From: Clitopilus passeckerianus
Taxonomy: Eukaryota > Basidiomycota > Agaricomycetes > Agaricales > Entolomataceae
DNA: 64,000 nucleotides
Reading direction: 5' to 3'
Assembly (NCBI GenBank): GCA_944990035.1
Contig: CALYLX010000056.1
Coordinates: forward strand, 1-64,000
Below the pieces are notes generated by a model. That model was not told where the DNA came from. It saw nothing but the letters and a program-made list of their open reading frames with translations, and did not search any database. The position numbers were made by a program, and so were the translations under genes. Positions 11,667 to 24,152 of this stretch are shown piece by piece (the first letter of the stretch is position 1; every line of letters starts with the position of its first letter).

Positions 11667-13548
11667 ATGCCGGGAGGACCTATGGCCCTGCCTGGTGGTG
11701 TTGGCGATCCCAGCCCACCCAAGGTTCGTTTGCAAGGCTCATATTTCCCACCAAACCATCTCTTACCATATTTCTACCCTTTACAGAACAAACTAGCGGG
11801 TATCTTCATGACGGCATTCAGCGCATTTGGAGGCATTCTGTTTGGTTATGATACTGGTGTCATCTCTGGTGTTAAGGAGATGAAGGACTGGTTACGGACC
11901 TTTGGTCATCCCGATCCCTCCAAGCCATCTGGCTACGCCATTTCGACATCCACTGAATCCTTGGTGGTCTCTATCCTGTCCGCTGGAACTTTCTTCGGTG
12001 CTCTCCTCGGTGCCCCTATTGCTGGTTAGTATTTCGGCCTTTCATTGATGTGATCCGCCGCTCAATGTAACAGTTCCGTTTAGATTACATGGGTAGAAAG
12101 TGGGGTATCGTCTTCGGATGCTTAATCTTCTCCGCTGGTGTTGCTATGCAAACGGCCGCCATTGATATTCAACTCTTCGTCGTTGGTCGTGTCTTCGCTG
12201 GTCTCGGCGTCGGTCTCGTTTCCTGCTTGATTCCGATGTACCAATCCGAATGGTAAGCTTATTTTCCGCACTTTCTCCATTTCACGCTTTGCTCAGCGGA
12301 GTCTGGCAATTTAGCTCGCCAAAATGGATTCGTGGTGCCATCGTCTCCACATACCAGTGGGCTATCACCATCGGTCTTCTGATTGCCTCGGTCATCAACA
12401 ACACAACTCAGCACCGTGATGATCACTCCTCCTACAGGATACCTACCGCCATCCAGTTTATCTGGGCCGGTATCCTAGCCCTTGGCATGTCCTCGCTCCC
12501 CGAATCTCCTCGTTGGTTAATCAAGCGTAGGCGAGACGACGATGCTGCTGCTGCCCTCTCTCGTCTCACTGGTTATGCCCCCGACGACCCTGAAATTGAG
12601 TCCCAGCTCGACGAGATCCGCGCCAACCTCGAGGAAGAAATCGCCCTCGGCGAGTCATCTTATGCCGACTGCTTCAGGTTCACAAAGAATAAGATCGCCC
12701 TCCGCACCCTCACTGGTATCTTCATTCAGGCATGGCAACAACTCACGGGGATCAACTTCATTTTCTACTACGGCACCACCTTCTTCAAAACTCTGGTATA
12801 AACGACCCCTTCCTCATTTCCGTCGCTACCAACATTGTCAATGTCTTCATGACTCTTCCTGGCATGTGGGGCGTTGAGCGCTTCGGTCGTCGCCCTCTCC
12901 TCCTCATTGGTGCTGCTGGAATGTGTATTTGCGAGTTCATCATCGCCATCGTCGGTGTTACTATTTCAGTCAATAACATTGCTGGCCAGAAGGTCCTCAT
13001 TGCCATCGTCTGCATCTACATCGTGAGTTTCATCCTTTACTCAATATGAGCAGCGAACTAAATCTTCGTCGTTTAGGCCTTCTTTGCCTCCACATGGGGT
13101 CCAATCGGCTGGGTCATCACTAGTGAAATCTTCCCCCTCCAAGTTCGTGCCAAAGCTATGTCCCTCTCCGTCGCTTCCAACTGGCTCTGGAACTTCGGTA
13201 TCGGTTACGCCGTCCCTTACCTCGTCAACAAGGAGGAAGGATCCGCTGGTCTCGAAGTCAAGGTCTTCTTCATCTGGGGGAGCACATGCTTCTCCTGCCT
13301 CATCTTCACATACTTCTGCATTCCTGAGGTATGTCCAGCTAATCCATCTTTACATAACGCTGAAACTGATGTATTATCTACAGACTAAGGGACTGTCCTT
13401 GGAACAGATAGATCACATGTACCAGGAGACTATGCCTCTGAACTCCCATGTCTACCGCCGCCGCCTCCGGGCTGGCAACCTCGAAACCGAAAAGGCTCCC
13501 TCCGAGCACCTCAGCACGGACGAGAAGCCACTGGAAGTCCCCTCATAG
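11667..13548 (+). CDS. MFS hexose transporter with apparent 1-base deletion
   Basis: Plasma-membrane sugar/proton symporter of the MFS sugar-transporter family, like fungal HXT proteins. Six exons: 11667-11723, 11787-12024, 12084-12252, 12315-13022, 13077-13328, 13384-13548. Family signatures in order: GGILFGYDTGVISG, DYMGRKWG, VGRVFAGLGVGLVS with PMYQSE, PESPRWLIKRRR, QQLTGINFIFYYG, ERFGRRPLLLIG, STWGPIGWVITSEIFPLQVR and NWLWNFGIGY. The exons sum to 1589 nt, one short of a multiple of three. The frame breaks in the AAAA run at 12787-12790: upstream reads GTTFFK, downstream reads SGINDPFLISVATN in the next frame, and an extra A restores a continuous helix of about 529 residues in all. Since all other signatures are intact, a sequencing or assembly error is at least as likely as a true null allele. 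Confidence 0.9.
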
Positions 13549-14261
13549 CTCCTCGCCCCCTCTTTTTTGTTGCATGTACCTTCGTTTCCTCACGGTCTCT
13601 AATGTTGTCCTTCGATATAGCAGATACCATAAGTAATGTTTCCATATGTTTTACGAAGTCCATCATCTAACTCCGTATACCCCACACCCCGTAAAATACC
13701 GTATTAGTAGTATGGGCGCACCGACATGATCTCTTGCACAATGTACGTAAATTAATCAACTCTGTACTTTATACAAAGAATTTCCTTGCATTATCTAAAT
13801 ACACCACGACTGATGAGGGTGACGCCCCTCGATACAAGGACAACTGCAACTACTGTCCCCACACCTGATCCGCTCCCATATGTCCCGAACTCAAAAGTTC
13901 AGCTGGGCAATCCGCTCGTATATCTGGTGTCCGATGCAAGGAGACAGAAGGAGACACCACTGCAACCAAAAATACGTGGTAGAGGTGCCTGGGAACCGGT
14001 GACCTGAGCGGCTGCGGGGAAATACCACCGAGGGAAATAAGCTATGATCGATAGAACCTTGTTTGGAATTTGACGTTGAGAAAGCAGCGATGACGACCAG
14101 TATGGGTACGAGCCCGCGTAAAGAATCAGGAATCGACTAATAATTTCGGTGTCTTTAACTACCCTACAACCACAACATAATCACAAGACTATACATCCAC
14201 TTGCTCCCACTTGATGAGGAACAAACCGACCCACCTCCCCCCGAACACTAGGGGCGACGAC
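13549..14261. other. Convergent 3' flank
   Basis: Lies between two genes transcribed toward each other (transporter + and dihydroxyacetone kinase -). One 73-codon plus frame at 13786-14007 has no recognisable features. Nothing else seen. Confidence 0.6.
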
Positions 14262-16713
14262 CTACGTTGAAACAAGGCTTTCCAGGATCACTTTCACACC
14301 CCACGCGCCAGGATCAGGTACTTCTTGCTCCTTCAACCTGTCCCCTTCAACATACGCGCTCCTGCCGGCCTTCGCTTCGAAGTTCTTCGTCTCGTCGGCC
14401 GCTGCCGCTGCCGTCTTCACAGCCGTCCTTAGATCCTCGCCTTTCTTTGCAAACGCGTCAACAAACGCAGCGAGAGGATCTACCAGCGTGCGAGATGGCG
14501 GCCTGGCACGCGTGTATGTGTAAAGCTTGTCAAGTGCAGACTGGACTGCGGCACGCCATACGTTCAGATCGATAGCAGACGTGGAACCTGAGGACGTTGC
14601 ATCCCGTAATCCCTGCGCCAGGGCAGAGAAGAATATCCTGTACCAGATACGCTTGGTTCAGTACGACATGCTCGCGACGGTCGAAGGGGACCTGGAGATA
14701 GGACGTACGAATACAGGGCACCACTCGTGCCGCCCATCGCCACTTCTGCCACCTGAGCGATGGTAATGATGGAGTCGACGACATCGTTCCCGCTAATCTT
14801 GCCATCCGATAGCTTCACTAGTACACCTGCCGTTCAATGCATCCCTGTCAGCTCTCTCTGGGCCATATCATTTTTGAGTCAGGACTTGCCTTCTGCACCG
14901 GCCTGCATTTCCGAGCGTTGAGAACCAGATGATGAGGTTCATGCCTTCAAGTCGCTCACCTTGAGTGTGAGGCCACAATCACCATCACCAGCAATCGTGT
15001 CCATCTTCGTGATCTCGGGCTCTGCAGAGATGACTGTCTCACACGCCCGCTTGATACCTTCGCCGAATGCGGCGGTATCCGCAACTGCCAAAGTCTTTAC
15101 GTCGCCCTTTGTATCAGCCTGTCCACTTGTCGCCTTCGGTGCCTCCTTAGCCTCGGTGGGAGGTGCAGCACATGCCGACCACTTCCACCCAGGCGCTTTG
15201 CATGGCTCATCAAGAAGAGAGATTATTTCCTCCGTCGATAGAGGTGATGAAGCGCCTGGTTTAGGTAGAAGTAAGAGGGTGATGGAAAAGCCTGGCATGT
15301 TGAGGCTAGTCTGTCGTGCAGTGTTAGCTATGTTCTCCAAATTCACGCAGCCCATACCATAAAACTTCCAGAGAGCACTCTATGAACCTTTATGCCACTG
15401 GTAACCAGTGCCGAATGAACCTCTCCGGTAATGCCTCCAAGCTCGAGTTCGCTCAAACCCCCAAGGTTGTTCACCATCAAGACAACCTCATCGCTCCCAT
15501 TCTTCCCCTGGAAAAGTAAGAAAGATCGTTCGGGATCGGTAGTAGACGTGAGCAGCTCTAACAATTGGGGAACAAGCTCCTTGAGGGGAGGAACTGGGGA
15601 CAACCGACGGTGCCCAGCTTCATTGTGGATCCCCATACCAATTTCGATTTCTGAAGCTTGAAGGTGAGATTCACCAGCCGCAGTTCCGGGAACCTATGAA
15701 GACCCTCATTGGACACGGAATGGCTCGGCAATTATATGGCTTACATGGCAATGCTCAAGCCCAACACCGATTGTCGCTATGTTAGCGGCAACCCATCGTG
15801 CTGCACTAGTAACTTCCTTGAGACCGACGCCCTGATTGGCCAATGCACCCGCAATCTTGTAGACAAGTACGGTCCCGGCAAGGCCCCTGATTACTAGACA
15901 TGAACGTCCGGAGTAAATACCTGGTTCTCTGCTCACCTTCGGCCAACGATGCTTCCCTGAGTCTTTCCAACGGCTACATCGTCACCGACGATCACGAACT
16001 CTACCTTGTCTGCCTTGTTCGCCTGGAGGGCAGCATACTTCTCTTTGGCCAAGCCGAAGTTGAGAACGTCGCCGGTATAATTCCTGCACAGATCAATATA
16101 TTGTATCTCCCAGTACTAAGAAACGACGAACTTGACAATGATAAGAGTCCTTGAGTAGAGTTGTAACCGTTTGTGGTAGAATTAAAGAACAAGGTCACGA
16201 ACCCTTTATCATTATCAATAAGCTCGATGCCCCGAAGTACTTGGCTTGCATTTGGGGAAGCGAAGACATTGCCACAGACCGCAGCTTTTTCCAAATTAAA
16301 GATGTTTCATAGCTCTAAATGTGTTGGGCTCACCGGTGAGCATGCCCTCGCCTTTGAGAATAGAGGTCTGTGCACATGTAACGAGTAGTTGAAGTGCAAC
16401 TCACCGACGAATCCAGCATGAGCCGGTTCATGGCCAGATCCACCTCCACACAGGAGTGCCACCTTTGATCGATTATGAGAGGCCAGATATACGGCTGATT
16501 CCACTTTCAGAGCTTATTTATTGCAGAAAGCAGGAGTGAAGCCATTACTTTTGTTGTCAGCATCAAGGCTCAGCCGAGGGTTAAAAGCGCAAAGCCCTTT
16601 CAATGAGTCCACAACCAGAGTCTGGGGTGAATTGAGGAAATGTTTATCTGTCAAGCCAGCAGCTTGTATCAGCAGTCATGTTAGTTCACTATTCACTGAC
16701 TTTGGATAGTCAT
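14262..16713 (-). CDS. DAK1: Dihydroxyacetone kinase (glycerone kinase)
   Basis: Phosphorylates dihydroxyacetone with ATP to DHAP, in cytosolic glycerol/dihydroxyacetone metabolism and detoxification. Single-chain DhaK-DhaL type, 603 residues, normal size. Thirteen exons: 16713-16701, 16647-16549, 16503-16405, 16351-16334, 16284-16203, 16149-16132, 16083-15937, 15886-15745, 15693-15358, 15310-14960, 14902-14890, 14826-14709, 14637-14262; sum 1812 nt. DhaK signatures: GGGSGHEPAHAGFVG (about 56-70), GNVFASPNASQVLRGI, NYTGDVLNFG (about 110), VIVGDDVAVGK, LEHCHVPGTAAGE and GIHNEAG (about 227, the histidine expected to hold the substrate). The DhaL part has TIAGDGDCGLTLK (about 423-435, Mg/ATP-binding aspartates) and GKISGNDVVDS followed by AMGGTSGALYS. 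Exons of 13, 18, 18 and 13 nt are all needed to keep conserved residues. The intron 14889-14827 starts with GC. The usual Lys in FVGKGMLT is Glu here. Otherwise intact. Confidence 0.95.
14827..14889 (-). other. GC-AG intron in the dihydroxyacetone kinase gene
   Basis: Donor G|GCAAGT, acceptor CAG|GT. It joins the 13-nt exon encoding AGAE(G) to VLVKLSDGKISGND, restoring the usual AGAEGV...KL sequence of the DhaL domain. No GT donor nearby gives the conserved reading. Confidence 0.85.
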
Positions 16714-17026
16714 CGTAGTTTGAGATTAAGAACCGAACCGTCAGTCGCAACCACTGTGGCTGGCTGGTCATCTGCATCCAAGGTTGATCTAGCCGACCAT
16801 GTGGGGATGCCGTCGCCGATTGCCTTTTTAATGCACTTTTCCCACACGCTGCAATAGGCAATGATGGCTTACCAATCCATCTCCGCCATCCCTGCAAGCC
16901 TTGCGTACGGTTTTTATATTGCGCTGGCTTTTGTCCTTTCATTCCTTTGGCCAGCCAACCACCTTGTACAATATAAAGGCCTTCAATAGTTTCCTTTTAA
17001 TTCGCAACGACCCCTTATAACGATTT

Positions 17027-20000
17027 ATGAACGTTTTATCAACACCAGAAGGATCTCCTGCACCTACTCCAGACGATTCATCTCAAATAGGCCGCAAACG
17101 ACAACGTAGCCAATCCATGGAATCCGATGACTCTAGTTCTTTGCCCAAGCGGGCAGTAGCAACTTCAACCCCTCAAGATTCCAATATACGAAGCCCCAAA
17201 GTTGATCAGATGTCCTCTCTTTCTCTCGCCGATTCGAATCTGGGCATTGATGCCTACATGGCCGAACAAGGGGAAGGGGAATTAGAACAGGCGTCCATCG
17301 TCGAGCAACCCCGCGACAACGATGTCAAGAATCTCCTTCCCAAGGAGAAATGTGCGCTCGTCGAGAAAGAGGTCAAAAGGCCAATGAAAGTTGGAGAGAC
17401 CTGGTACTTGGTGGAACGAGGCTGGTGGAAGAAGTGGAAGAAGGCATGCACTGGGGAAATAGACAAAGACGGACCGGTGTCTGAGCAGGATCTTGGACCC
17501 TTAGACAATTCACGTCTCCTCGATTCTTTTGGCAACCTCCAGCTCTCATTGGTCGAAGGTGTTGACCTCGAGTATGTCCCTGAAGAAACGTGGCAACACT
17601 TCGTAGACTGGTATGTCGTAATGTTTATTAGGGTTAGCGGTGCATGCTAAATTATAGTCTAGGTACGGCGAGCCTATTAACCCTCTTCCTCGACGCGTCA
17701 TCGAGAGAGGCGCCACCAAGCAGACAGCTGTTGAACTCCGGCCACCCAATTTGAATGTGTTACGGCTTTCAACATCGAAATCGGATAGCACCCACAAGAA
17801 GATCACGATCTCTGCAGGAGAGACTGTAGAGACGCTAAACAGCAAACTGGCGGCTGCAGTCTCTCCCCCGGGTGATCAACCCCAATCTTATCGCGTTTGG
17901 AAAATCAATCCACCCGACGATGATGTAACCTCGATAGAATACTCCCCCGCTGAGGTGTCCTTCGCGGACGGTAAACTTCTCGATAACTCCGAAAAAACGC
18001 TAGAGGAGGAGGGTGTTCAGTCCGAAGATTGGTTTGTTGTCGAGTACCAGCAGGATGGAGCCTGGCTGGTGGAGGATACTACAAGTGCTACGCCTTCAAC
18101 TACTGCTGCAAAACCACCAGCCCCTTTGTTCAACTCTGCCGATGGGTTCTTCAACAAGTGGTCCAAATCTGCGACCAAGGGCGAAGGCTCGGAATCGAAG
18201 TCTGCCAAGAAGATTCCATTTACCACGAAAGTTGAGAAGGCGATCGATCCTGGCACACTTGGACTCGGCAACATGTAGGCTGCACCGTAATTTCCCCTTC
18301 ACCCTTGATCTGATTTCTACAACAGGGGGAATACTTGTTTTATGAACTCTGCAATTCAATGTCTTGCCCACAACAAGGAGCTTTCCGATTACTTCCTCAG
18401 TGAGTATCGGCTTCAAAACTGCAGCATCATCTGCTGACGCTGACGTTTTTCTAGCTGGACTCTTCAAGGAAGAACTCAACCCAGACAACCCACTCGGTAT
18501 GGGTGGTGCAATTGCAGAGTCTTTTGGTGCCCTTCTTCATCGCATTTGGGCAAAGACAAGCTCATCCTACTCTTACTCTCCCCGAGAGTTCAAGATGCAG
18601 CTGCAACGGTTTGCACCTCAGTTCAGCGGTTATCAACAGCACGATTCCCAAGAACTCGTTGCATTCCTGTTGGATGGCCTCCACGAGGATCTGAACCGGG
18701 TCTTGAAGAAGCCATATGTTGAGAAGCCTGATTGGGAGGGAGGAAACGACATGGATCTTGTGAATCTGGCGAGGAACAGTTGGGAGGGGTATATGAAGAG
18801 AAACGACAGTGTCATCGTGGACCTGTTCCAGGGGCAATATCAGAGCACGCTCGTTTGTCCCGAGTGCAACAAGGTCAGTTTGTCCTTGGAGAGTCCCAAT
18901 GTTTTTGCTGACTAAATTATACAGGTGTCTATCACCTTCGACCCATTCATGTACCTCACTTTGCCACTGCCCATTCAAAAGAAATGGAAACACAAGATTT
19001 TCTATATCCCGTGGAATCTCAACAAGAGCCATGTCGTCGTACGCTGGACGTATTCTTTCCAAAAGCTGTGTACTAACCTTTCCGTCTAGGTTCCCGTTGA
19101 GATTAACGGCAACTCCACCTTCAAGGACCTGGGGAACCTTCTGGGCCGTTGGATGGATGCTCTACCTGAAAACGTGAGCACCTTCATTCCCCATCTCAGC
19201 ACTTGCTAATTCTACCCAACAGCTTTTAACCCTCGAAATCTTCAGCAACAAGTTCTACAAGAACCTAGACGATAATGTCATGGTTGGTGATATGGCCACC
19301 AACGACATAATCGTGTGCTTCGAGCTTCCATGTAACGCCCAGCAAAGTCGCTCCTATAGAAGACAGCCAGGCGATCCTATTCTGGTCCCTGTATACCTCA
19401 CGGATGCAGCTGCACCTTCTACCTCTACGCGATATTATACCGCTGCCAAGACTGGATTCGGATACCCATTCATCATGCCCGTTTACGAAGAAAATGCGAA
19501 GGACAAGGAATCCCTCTACGAGCTCATCGTCAATCGCCTCCAACGGTGGACCAGAAATGCCCGCGATCTTTTTACATGGGAAGAAGGTCCCATAACAGAG
19601 GTTGCCGAGGTCAAACTCAACGGCTTCCCTCCTGTCACGGATGCCATAACCGAGATCAAAGAGAACGGCGAGGTCGTCACCGTGCAAGCTGCAGAACCAC
19701 CTGAAGAGGAGGGCGACATCGTAGACGAGAAGGCCATGGTTCTTGATGACGCCGAGCAACCACCTGCAGAAGTCATCCAACCTCAGCGCGTCGGCCCCAA
19801 GAAAGATCTATTCAACCTCCGTCTTCAGACCAACCAGAAGGAGTTTGGAACGCAGCAGTATTCCCGCTACGACTCCAAGACGTACGAATCTTGGGCAGAC
19901 CGACTGAAAGAAGTTGGCCCTGAAGCACCGATCGTCAAGGAAGGAGATGCATTCCATTGCGAATTCGACGAGAATTTCAAGGCCTTCTACTTCGGTGATG

Positions 20001-21479
20001 ACCGTAAGTGGGAGCACGCGCTTTGGGACAGTTGGGAGACTTTCGAGCATCCCGAGTATGTTGCTAGGAAGAAGGGTGCGGCTGAGAAGGTCAAGAAGGG
20101 GTTGACTCTACAGGATTGTTTGGAGGAGTTCACGAAAGAGGAGAAACTCGGCGAGGACGACCTGTGGTACTGCCCTCAGTGCAAGAAACACCAAGCCGCC
20201 ACCAAGAAGTTCCAATTGTGGACCACTCCCGACATTCTCGTCGTTCATCTCAAGCGATTCAGCAATAACCGCTCGTTGAGGGACAAAATTGATGCGTTCA
20301 TCGACTTCCCAACTGAAGGCCTTGACCTCAGTGATTATGTTGGCGAGAGGGCTATTGCGAAGAAACTCGCCGAGCAAGGTGCTTCGTTGGAAGAATTGGA
20401 ACTTGACCATGTCGATGAGCCATTGGTTTATGACCTCTTCGCCGTTGACGAGCATATGGGAGGGTTGGGTGGAGGGCACTACCGTGCCTATGCACTGAAC
20501 CACCTCACCGACAAATGGTATCACTTTGATGATTCCCATGTTACTTCGGCCAAACCTGAGGATGCAGTGGTAAGCGCTTTCCGTCATGAACTGGTAGTAT
20601 TGTCTGATCCCTGCTGCAGAACGCGAATGCCTATCTACTCTTCTATCGGCGTCGGACATCAGATCCTCTTGGAGGGAAGAGTCACCACAGAATTGAAGAA
20701 GCCCGCGCCAAAGCTGATGCCGCCGCCGCCTCTGCTGCTGCTGCTGCTGCTGCCGAAGCTACGCAGGACGACGATAGCCATGATATGAAAGTTGACACTC
20801 AACTTCCTACACCACCCAACGAGGAAGCGGATTCTTCGGGCAAGGATGACCTTTGGAGTAGGATCAACACATTAGGAGGCATGGGGGGAGGACTACCCAT
20901 GATAACTCTACCTCCGAATGAGTATGGTGAGGTCCTCCCAGACTACGGCGCCCTGGATCGAGGAGGCTTCAGGCTTCCTGAGCATGAGGGCGAGGGAGAG
21001 GGAGAGGAAGTCGATCATATCAGGATGCCATTACATGCTGCTCTCTTCCCAGGCTATCGATTGCCTTCCTTCGCATCATATGGTTACGAGACTCGAGAGC
21101 AGCCAAACGATCGTGGAAAGACGTGAGTGCACTGTTCGCTAATCGGATGACTATTAGCACTGGCTAATACGAATGCAGATCACGCGATGACCTCGATGAT
21201 GAGCGGGATTCAACCCAGGCCAGCGAATATCCAGATCCATCTGTGAATGTGTCACCTTCATCCTCAAACGAAGCGGACATAGACCCGGATGATCTGGATG
21301 AGCTAGGGGATGAAGATTGGGGCGCACACATCCCTGAAGATCAGGTTTTCCCAAAACCACTCGCAAGATCAAATATAGCAGCCAAAAAGCAGGAGATCGA
21401 GGCGAATGCTAGTGAGACTGCGAAGGAGGAGATCGCACCGGAGAAAACAGAGGAGAGTCAGAAAGCGGAGGAATCTTGA
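17027..21479 (+). CDS. UBP12: Ubiquitin carboxyl-terminal hydrolase, USP4/15 and Ubp12 type
   Basis: Cysteine protease that removes ubiquitin from proteins. Nine exons: 17027-17610, 17663-18274, 18326-18399, 18455-18873, 18925-19038, 19090-19173, 19223-20569, 20620-21122, 21179-21479; sum 4038 nt, 1345 residues. Order: a Ser-rich disordered N-terminus; a DUSP domain ([20 protein letters not shown], about 122-141, through the HFVDWYGEP region); a ubiquitin-like segment; the catalytic Cys box [15 protein letters not shown] (Cys about 403, split by an intron one base before GNT); [24 protein letters not shown] and CPQC zinc-ligand pairs; VVHLKRFS; the His box [11 protein letters not shown] (His about 1048); WYHFDDSHV; and [11 protein letters not shown] polyalanine run follows, then an acidic tail. 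The domain order matches Ubp12/USP4/USP15; the exact orthologue is inferred. Intact. Confidence 0.95.
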
Positions 21480-21717
21480 CGAATTCTTCTTGGGCATGCT
21501 AATTGCAATGTCGTAATTTAAACCGTATTGTATACATACACTAAATCCTGCTACCTTTTTCCCGTATTGCTTTCGTTGCTTTGAACACTTTGACTTTCCC
21601 TCTTTGAGATCTAAGTTTGAGGTGGAAACTAGGGAATTCAAGAATGATCACGCGTGAGAGTGAACTGCAGGTTCGAGCTTTAGCGCTCTACTCTGCACCA
21701 CCATCTCATTCTGGGAG

Positions 21718-24057
21718 ATGGGTGGCAGGATACCACCAAACCTGCTATATTTGACTATCTACAACCCATCTTTGCAGCCTATTGGACCGATACCCGAGGA
21801 TGACGAGGATGCAGAGGAGCAAGCTCATATCTTGTTCTACACGGCAAAGGAACGAGCAGTTTCGCGCGATAGGATGTTAAGGCAGGTCGGGTTGGCAAAG
21901 GCGCTAGTCAACTTCTCAGAGTACGTTTACCATTATCCTGCATTCCGTTGGAAAGCTCAACTCGCCTTCAGAATGTTCAATGTCAACGATCCCTGTAACA
22001 ACATCCACTCGCAATCCAAACGCATGGTCATGGTATCGCCAGAGCCGAACTTCTGGATCCATGCAGTGAGACCCAAAACCTCTGCTACCACGCTTCTCTT
22101 AAGGTTAATTAGTAGGCTATAGAAGTAGCCAAAGTACCCCGACCACTATTGAATAAAGGCAAGGGCAAGGCATTGGACAAGTCGAAATCTGCGAAGGATA
22201 AGGGCAAGGAGACGGAGGTCGTTTACGACTACATCGATGGATCCGTACACGATTTGGCTATCCAGCAAGCTATTCTACGGGCGTACGAGCAGTTCAAGGT
22301 ATGTGCCCATCGCCTTTCGTGAAACTGCAAGAGAGCCTGATGCAGCACGCTTTCCAGCTCACCCATGGATCATTTACCCAAATCTTGAATACTCTAGGGC
22401 AACAAGCGCTGGAACTGCAGCTTGAGCGTTTCTTTACTGTATGGGCATGGTCTTGGAACTTAGAAGACGGACAAGAATTTAGAGAACATCTCGGTTTGTC
22501 TGACAACATTTATCTCCCTTGCAAAACCTGACTATCTCTCCTAGGCATACCTTTACATCCCTCTTCCCGTGTCATCGAACCGTTGCTAGACGATTCTACA
22601 AGCGAGATATCACGGAGCTGCTCTTCTCTTTTCATCCTTCCTCCTTACTTTGTTCCCTCCACCAACTACCAAGCTGCCCAATACCCACTCGCCCTCGCAC
22701 AACATCTTCAATCCCTTATCCCTCCACCAGCGGAACCGTCTCCAAGCCATGCCCTTGAAGCCAGCGATGGCACCGTACGTGGGCCAACAGACTCGGAACC
22801 CTCCGCCGACGCCAAAGACCTGCTACATCCGCCAAGGACTCAGGATGGGCCTCCATCGGGCTTTCTGGGCATGCCAGGCGTTCAACTGAACGTCGATATG
22901 AAGTGGAAGTGGCCAGATTATCTTACCTTCGGGCGTGGAGCAAGTAGGAAAGCCTCCCCCATTAGTTCACGGGCGGTATCCCCACAGGCAGCCTCCACGG
23001 CTGTGCCTACGGACCAGCAGGGAATATCTGAGAAACATGCTCAGGAGAATCAGGACGAAGGCGCCAGAGTTGCTCCGAGAGTGGATATCGATCCTGAGGC
23101 GCTGAGGGATGCGATTTCAGATACTATCACCCCCGTCGCTTCGCCATCTGGAAGCACAATGAATGCGCACTTAGCCAGCCTGGACAGTGCTCGTGCCAGT
23201 GGTGGCACCGGTACTGGGAGTGTGAGCTCTGATGTGGAACAAGACTCGGTCGTTCCAGAGAAGGAAGAAGAACAAGGCAATGAACCAGATGCGATTGCAT
23301 CTACCTCGGGGGATTCTTCAGCTGAGGAGCATTTACCTGAACTCAAGTTTGTGCACGTCCATCTGGCTGGTGCAAAGGGCTCATTGGAGACCATCCGTCA
23401 AAAGGTCTTCTACCTAACTGTAAGCTCTCGCCTCGCTGATCTGTGGCTAGGGCTGACCTATTGGTTTTAGAGGCATAACATGCTTGTTGCATTGGTCGGT
23501 CTGGACGAATGTTGTGTAGAAGAATCAATATCGTCAATAGCGGAGGCCTCATCAAGAATCGTAGAGAATATCGAGAATGCTCTCATTGAGGAACAGTCAA
23601 AGACGTAAGAACACTATCAGAATAGTATTTCCGGTTCCTCGCTGATAATATGATTACAGAATCTCAGAATCCCTGCCTTCCGCTACGAAAATCCTTCAGC
23701 CGACAGATACGCACATCGTGTCCCTGCCAGGAAAATTCACAGTATCAAGTACGGATTTCACTTCAAAGTCCGGGCAGCTTTACGCAGCGCAGGAAATGCA
23801 GAGTTTGTACGTTGTGTTTCTGATAATTATTGATACTTCCTAAGGCCAAGTTATCCAGGGATCCAGATATTTCCGAAGTTTTCTCTCGGGGCCAGAACCC
23901 ACAACATTGGCACATTGCTCGACGTGGGCTCGGTTCTAAAGAAGGTGGATCGGCCAAGGAAGGTGAAGTTTATATGGCAGTTTATAGAAAAGAGGCTAGT
24001 CTGGGCGATGTAGACAACGTTCTGGCTGGCATTGTCAGGCGATGTAACGACAATTAG
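21718..24057 (+). CDS. CCZ1: Vacuolar fusion protein CCZ1
   Basis: Subunit of the Mon1-Ccz1 complex, the guanine-nucleotide exchange factor for Ypt7/Rab7 on late endosomes, vacuoles and autophagosomes. Eight exons: 21718-21920, 21972-22065, 22116-22298, 22358-22493, 22545-23419, 23471-23604, 23660-23806, 23859-24057; sum 1971 nt, 656 residues. The first longin domain is clear: PPNLLYLTIYNPSLQP, then EDAEEQAHILFYTAKERAVS and RMLRQVGLAKALVNFSE. Next comes a helical region with LRAYEQFK and HGSFTQILNTLG, then a long Ser/Pro/Glu-rich insert (about 230 residues). The C-terminal longin-like part follows (LTRHNMLVALVGLDE, QHWHIARRGLGS, GEVYMAVYRKEASLGDVDN). The family is otherwise poorly conserved, so the call rests mostly on the N-terminal block and the overall layout. 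It starts 240 bases after the deubiquitinase stop on the same strand. Confidence 0.85.
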
Positions 24058-24152
24058 GCTAGAGCCACTTGGCGTAAATAGTTGTAAACACATTAGATCA
24101 ATCCACTGACTGAGCAAGGCGCAACGCCCACCACTTTCTTTCGACAACCAGC

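Noticed and set aside
18096..20659. Minus-strand frames of 130-183 codons under the deubiquitinase
   Set aside because: Antisense shadows of a well-supported, conserved coding region.
20735..20760. (CTG)n run read as a leucine repeat in one frame
   Set aside because: In the spliced deubiquitinase frame it encodes polyalanine; the leucine reading needs an unspliced intron.
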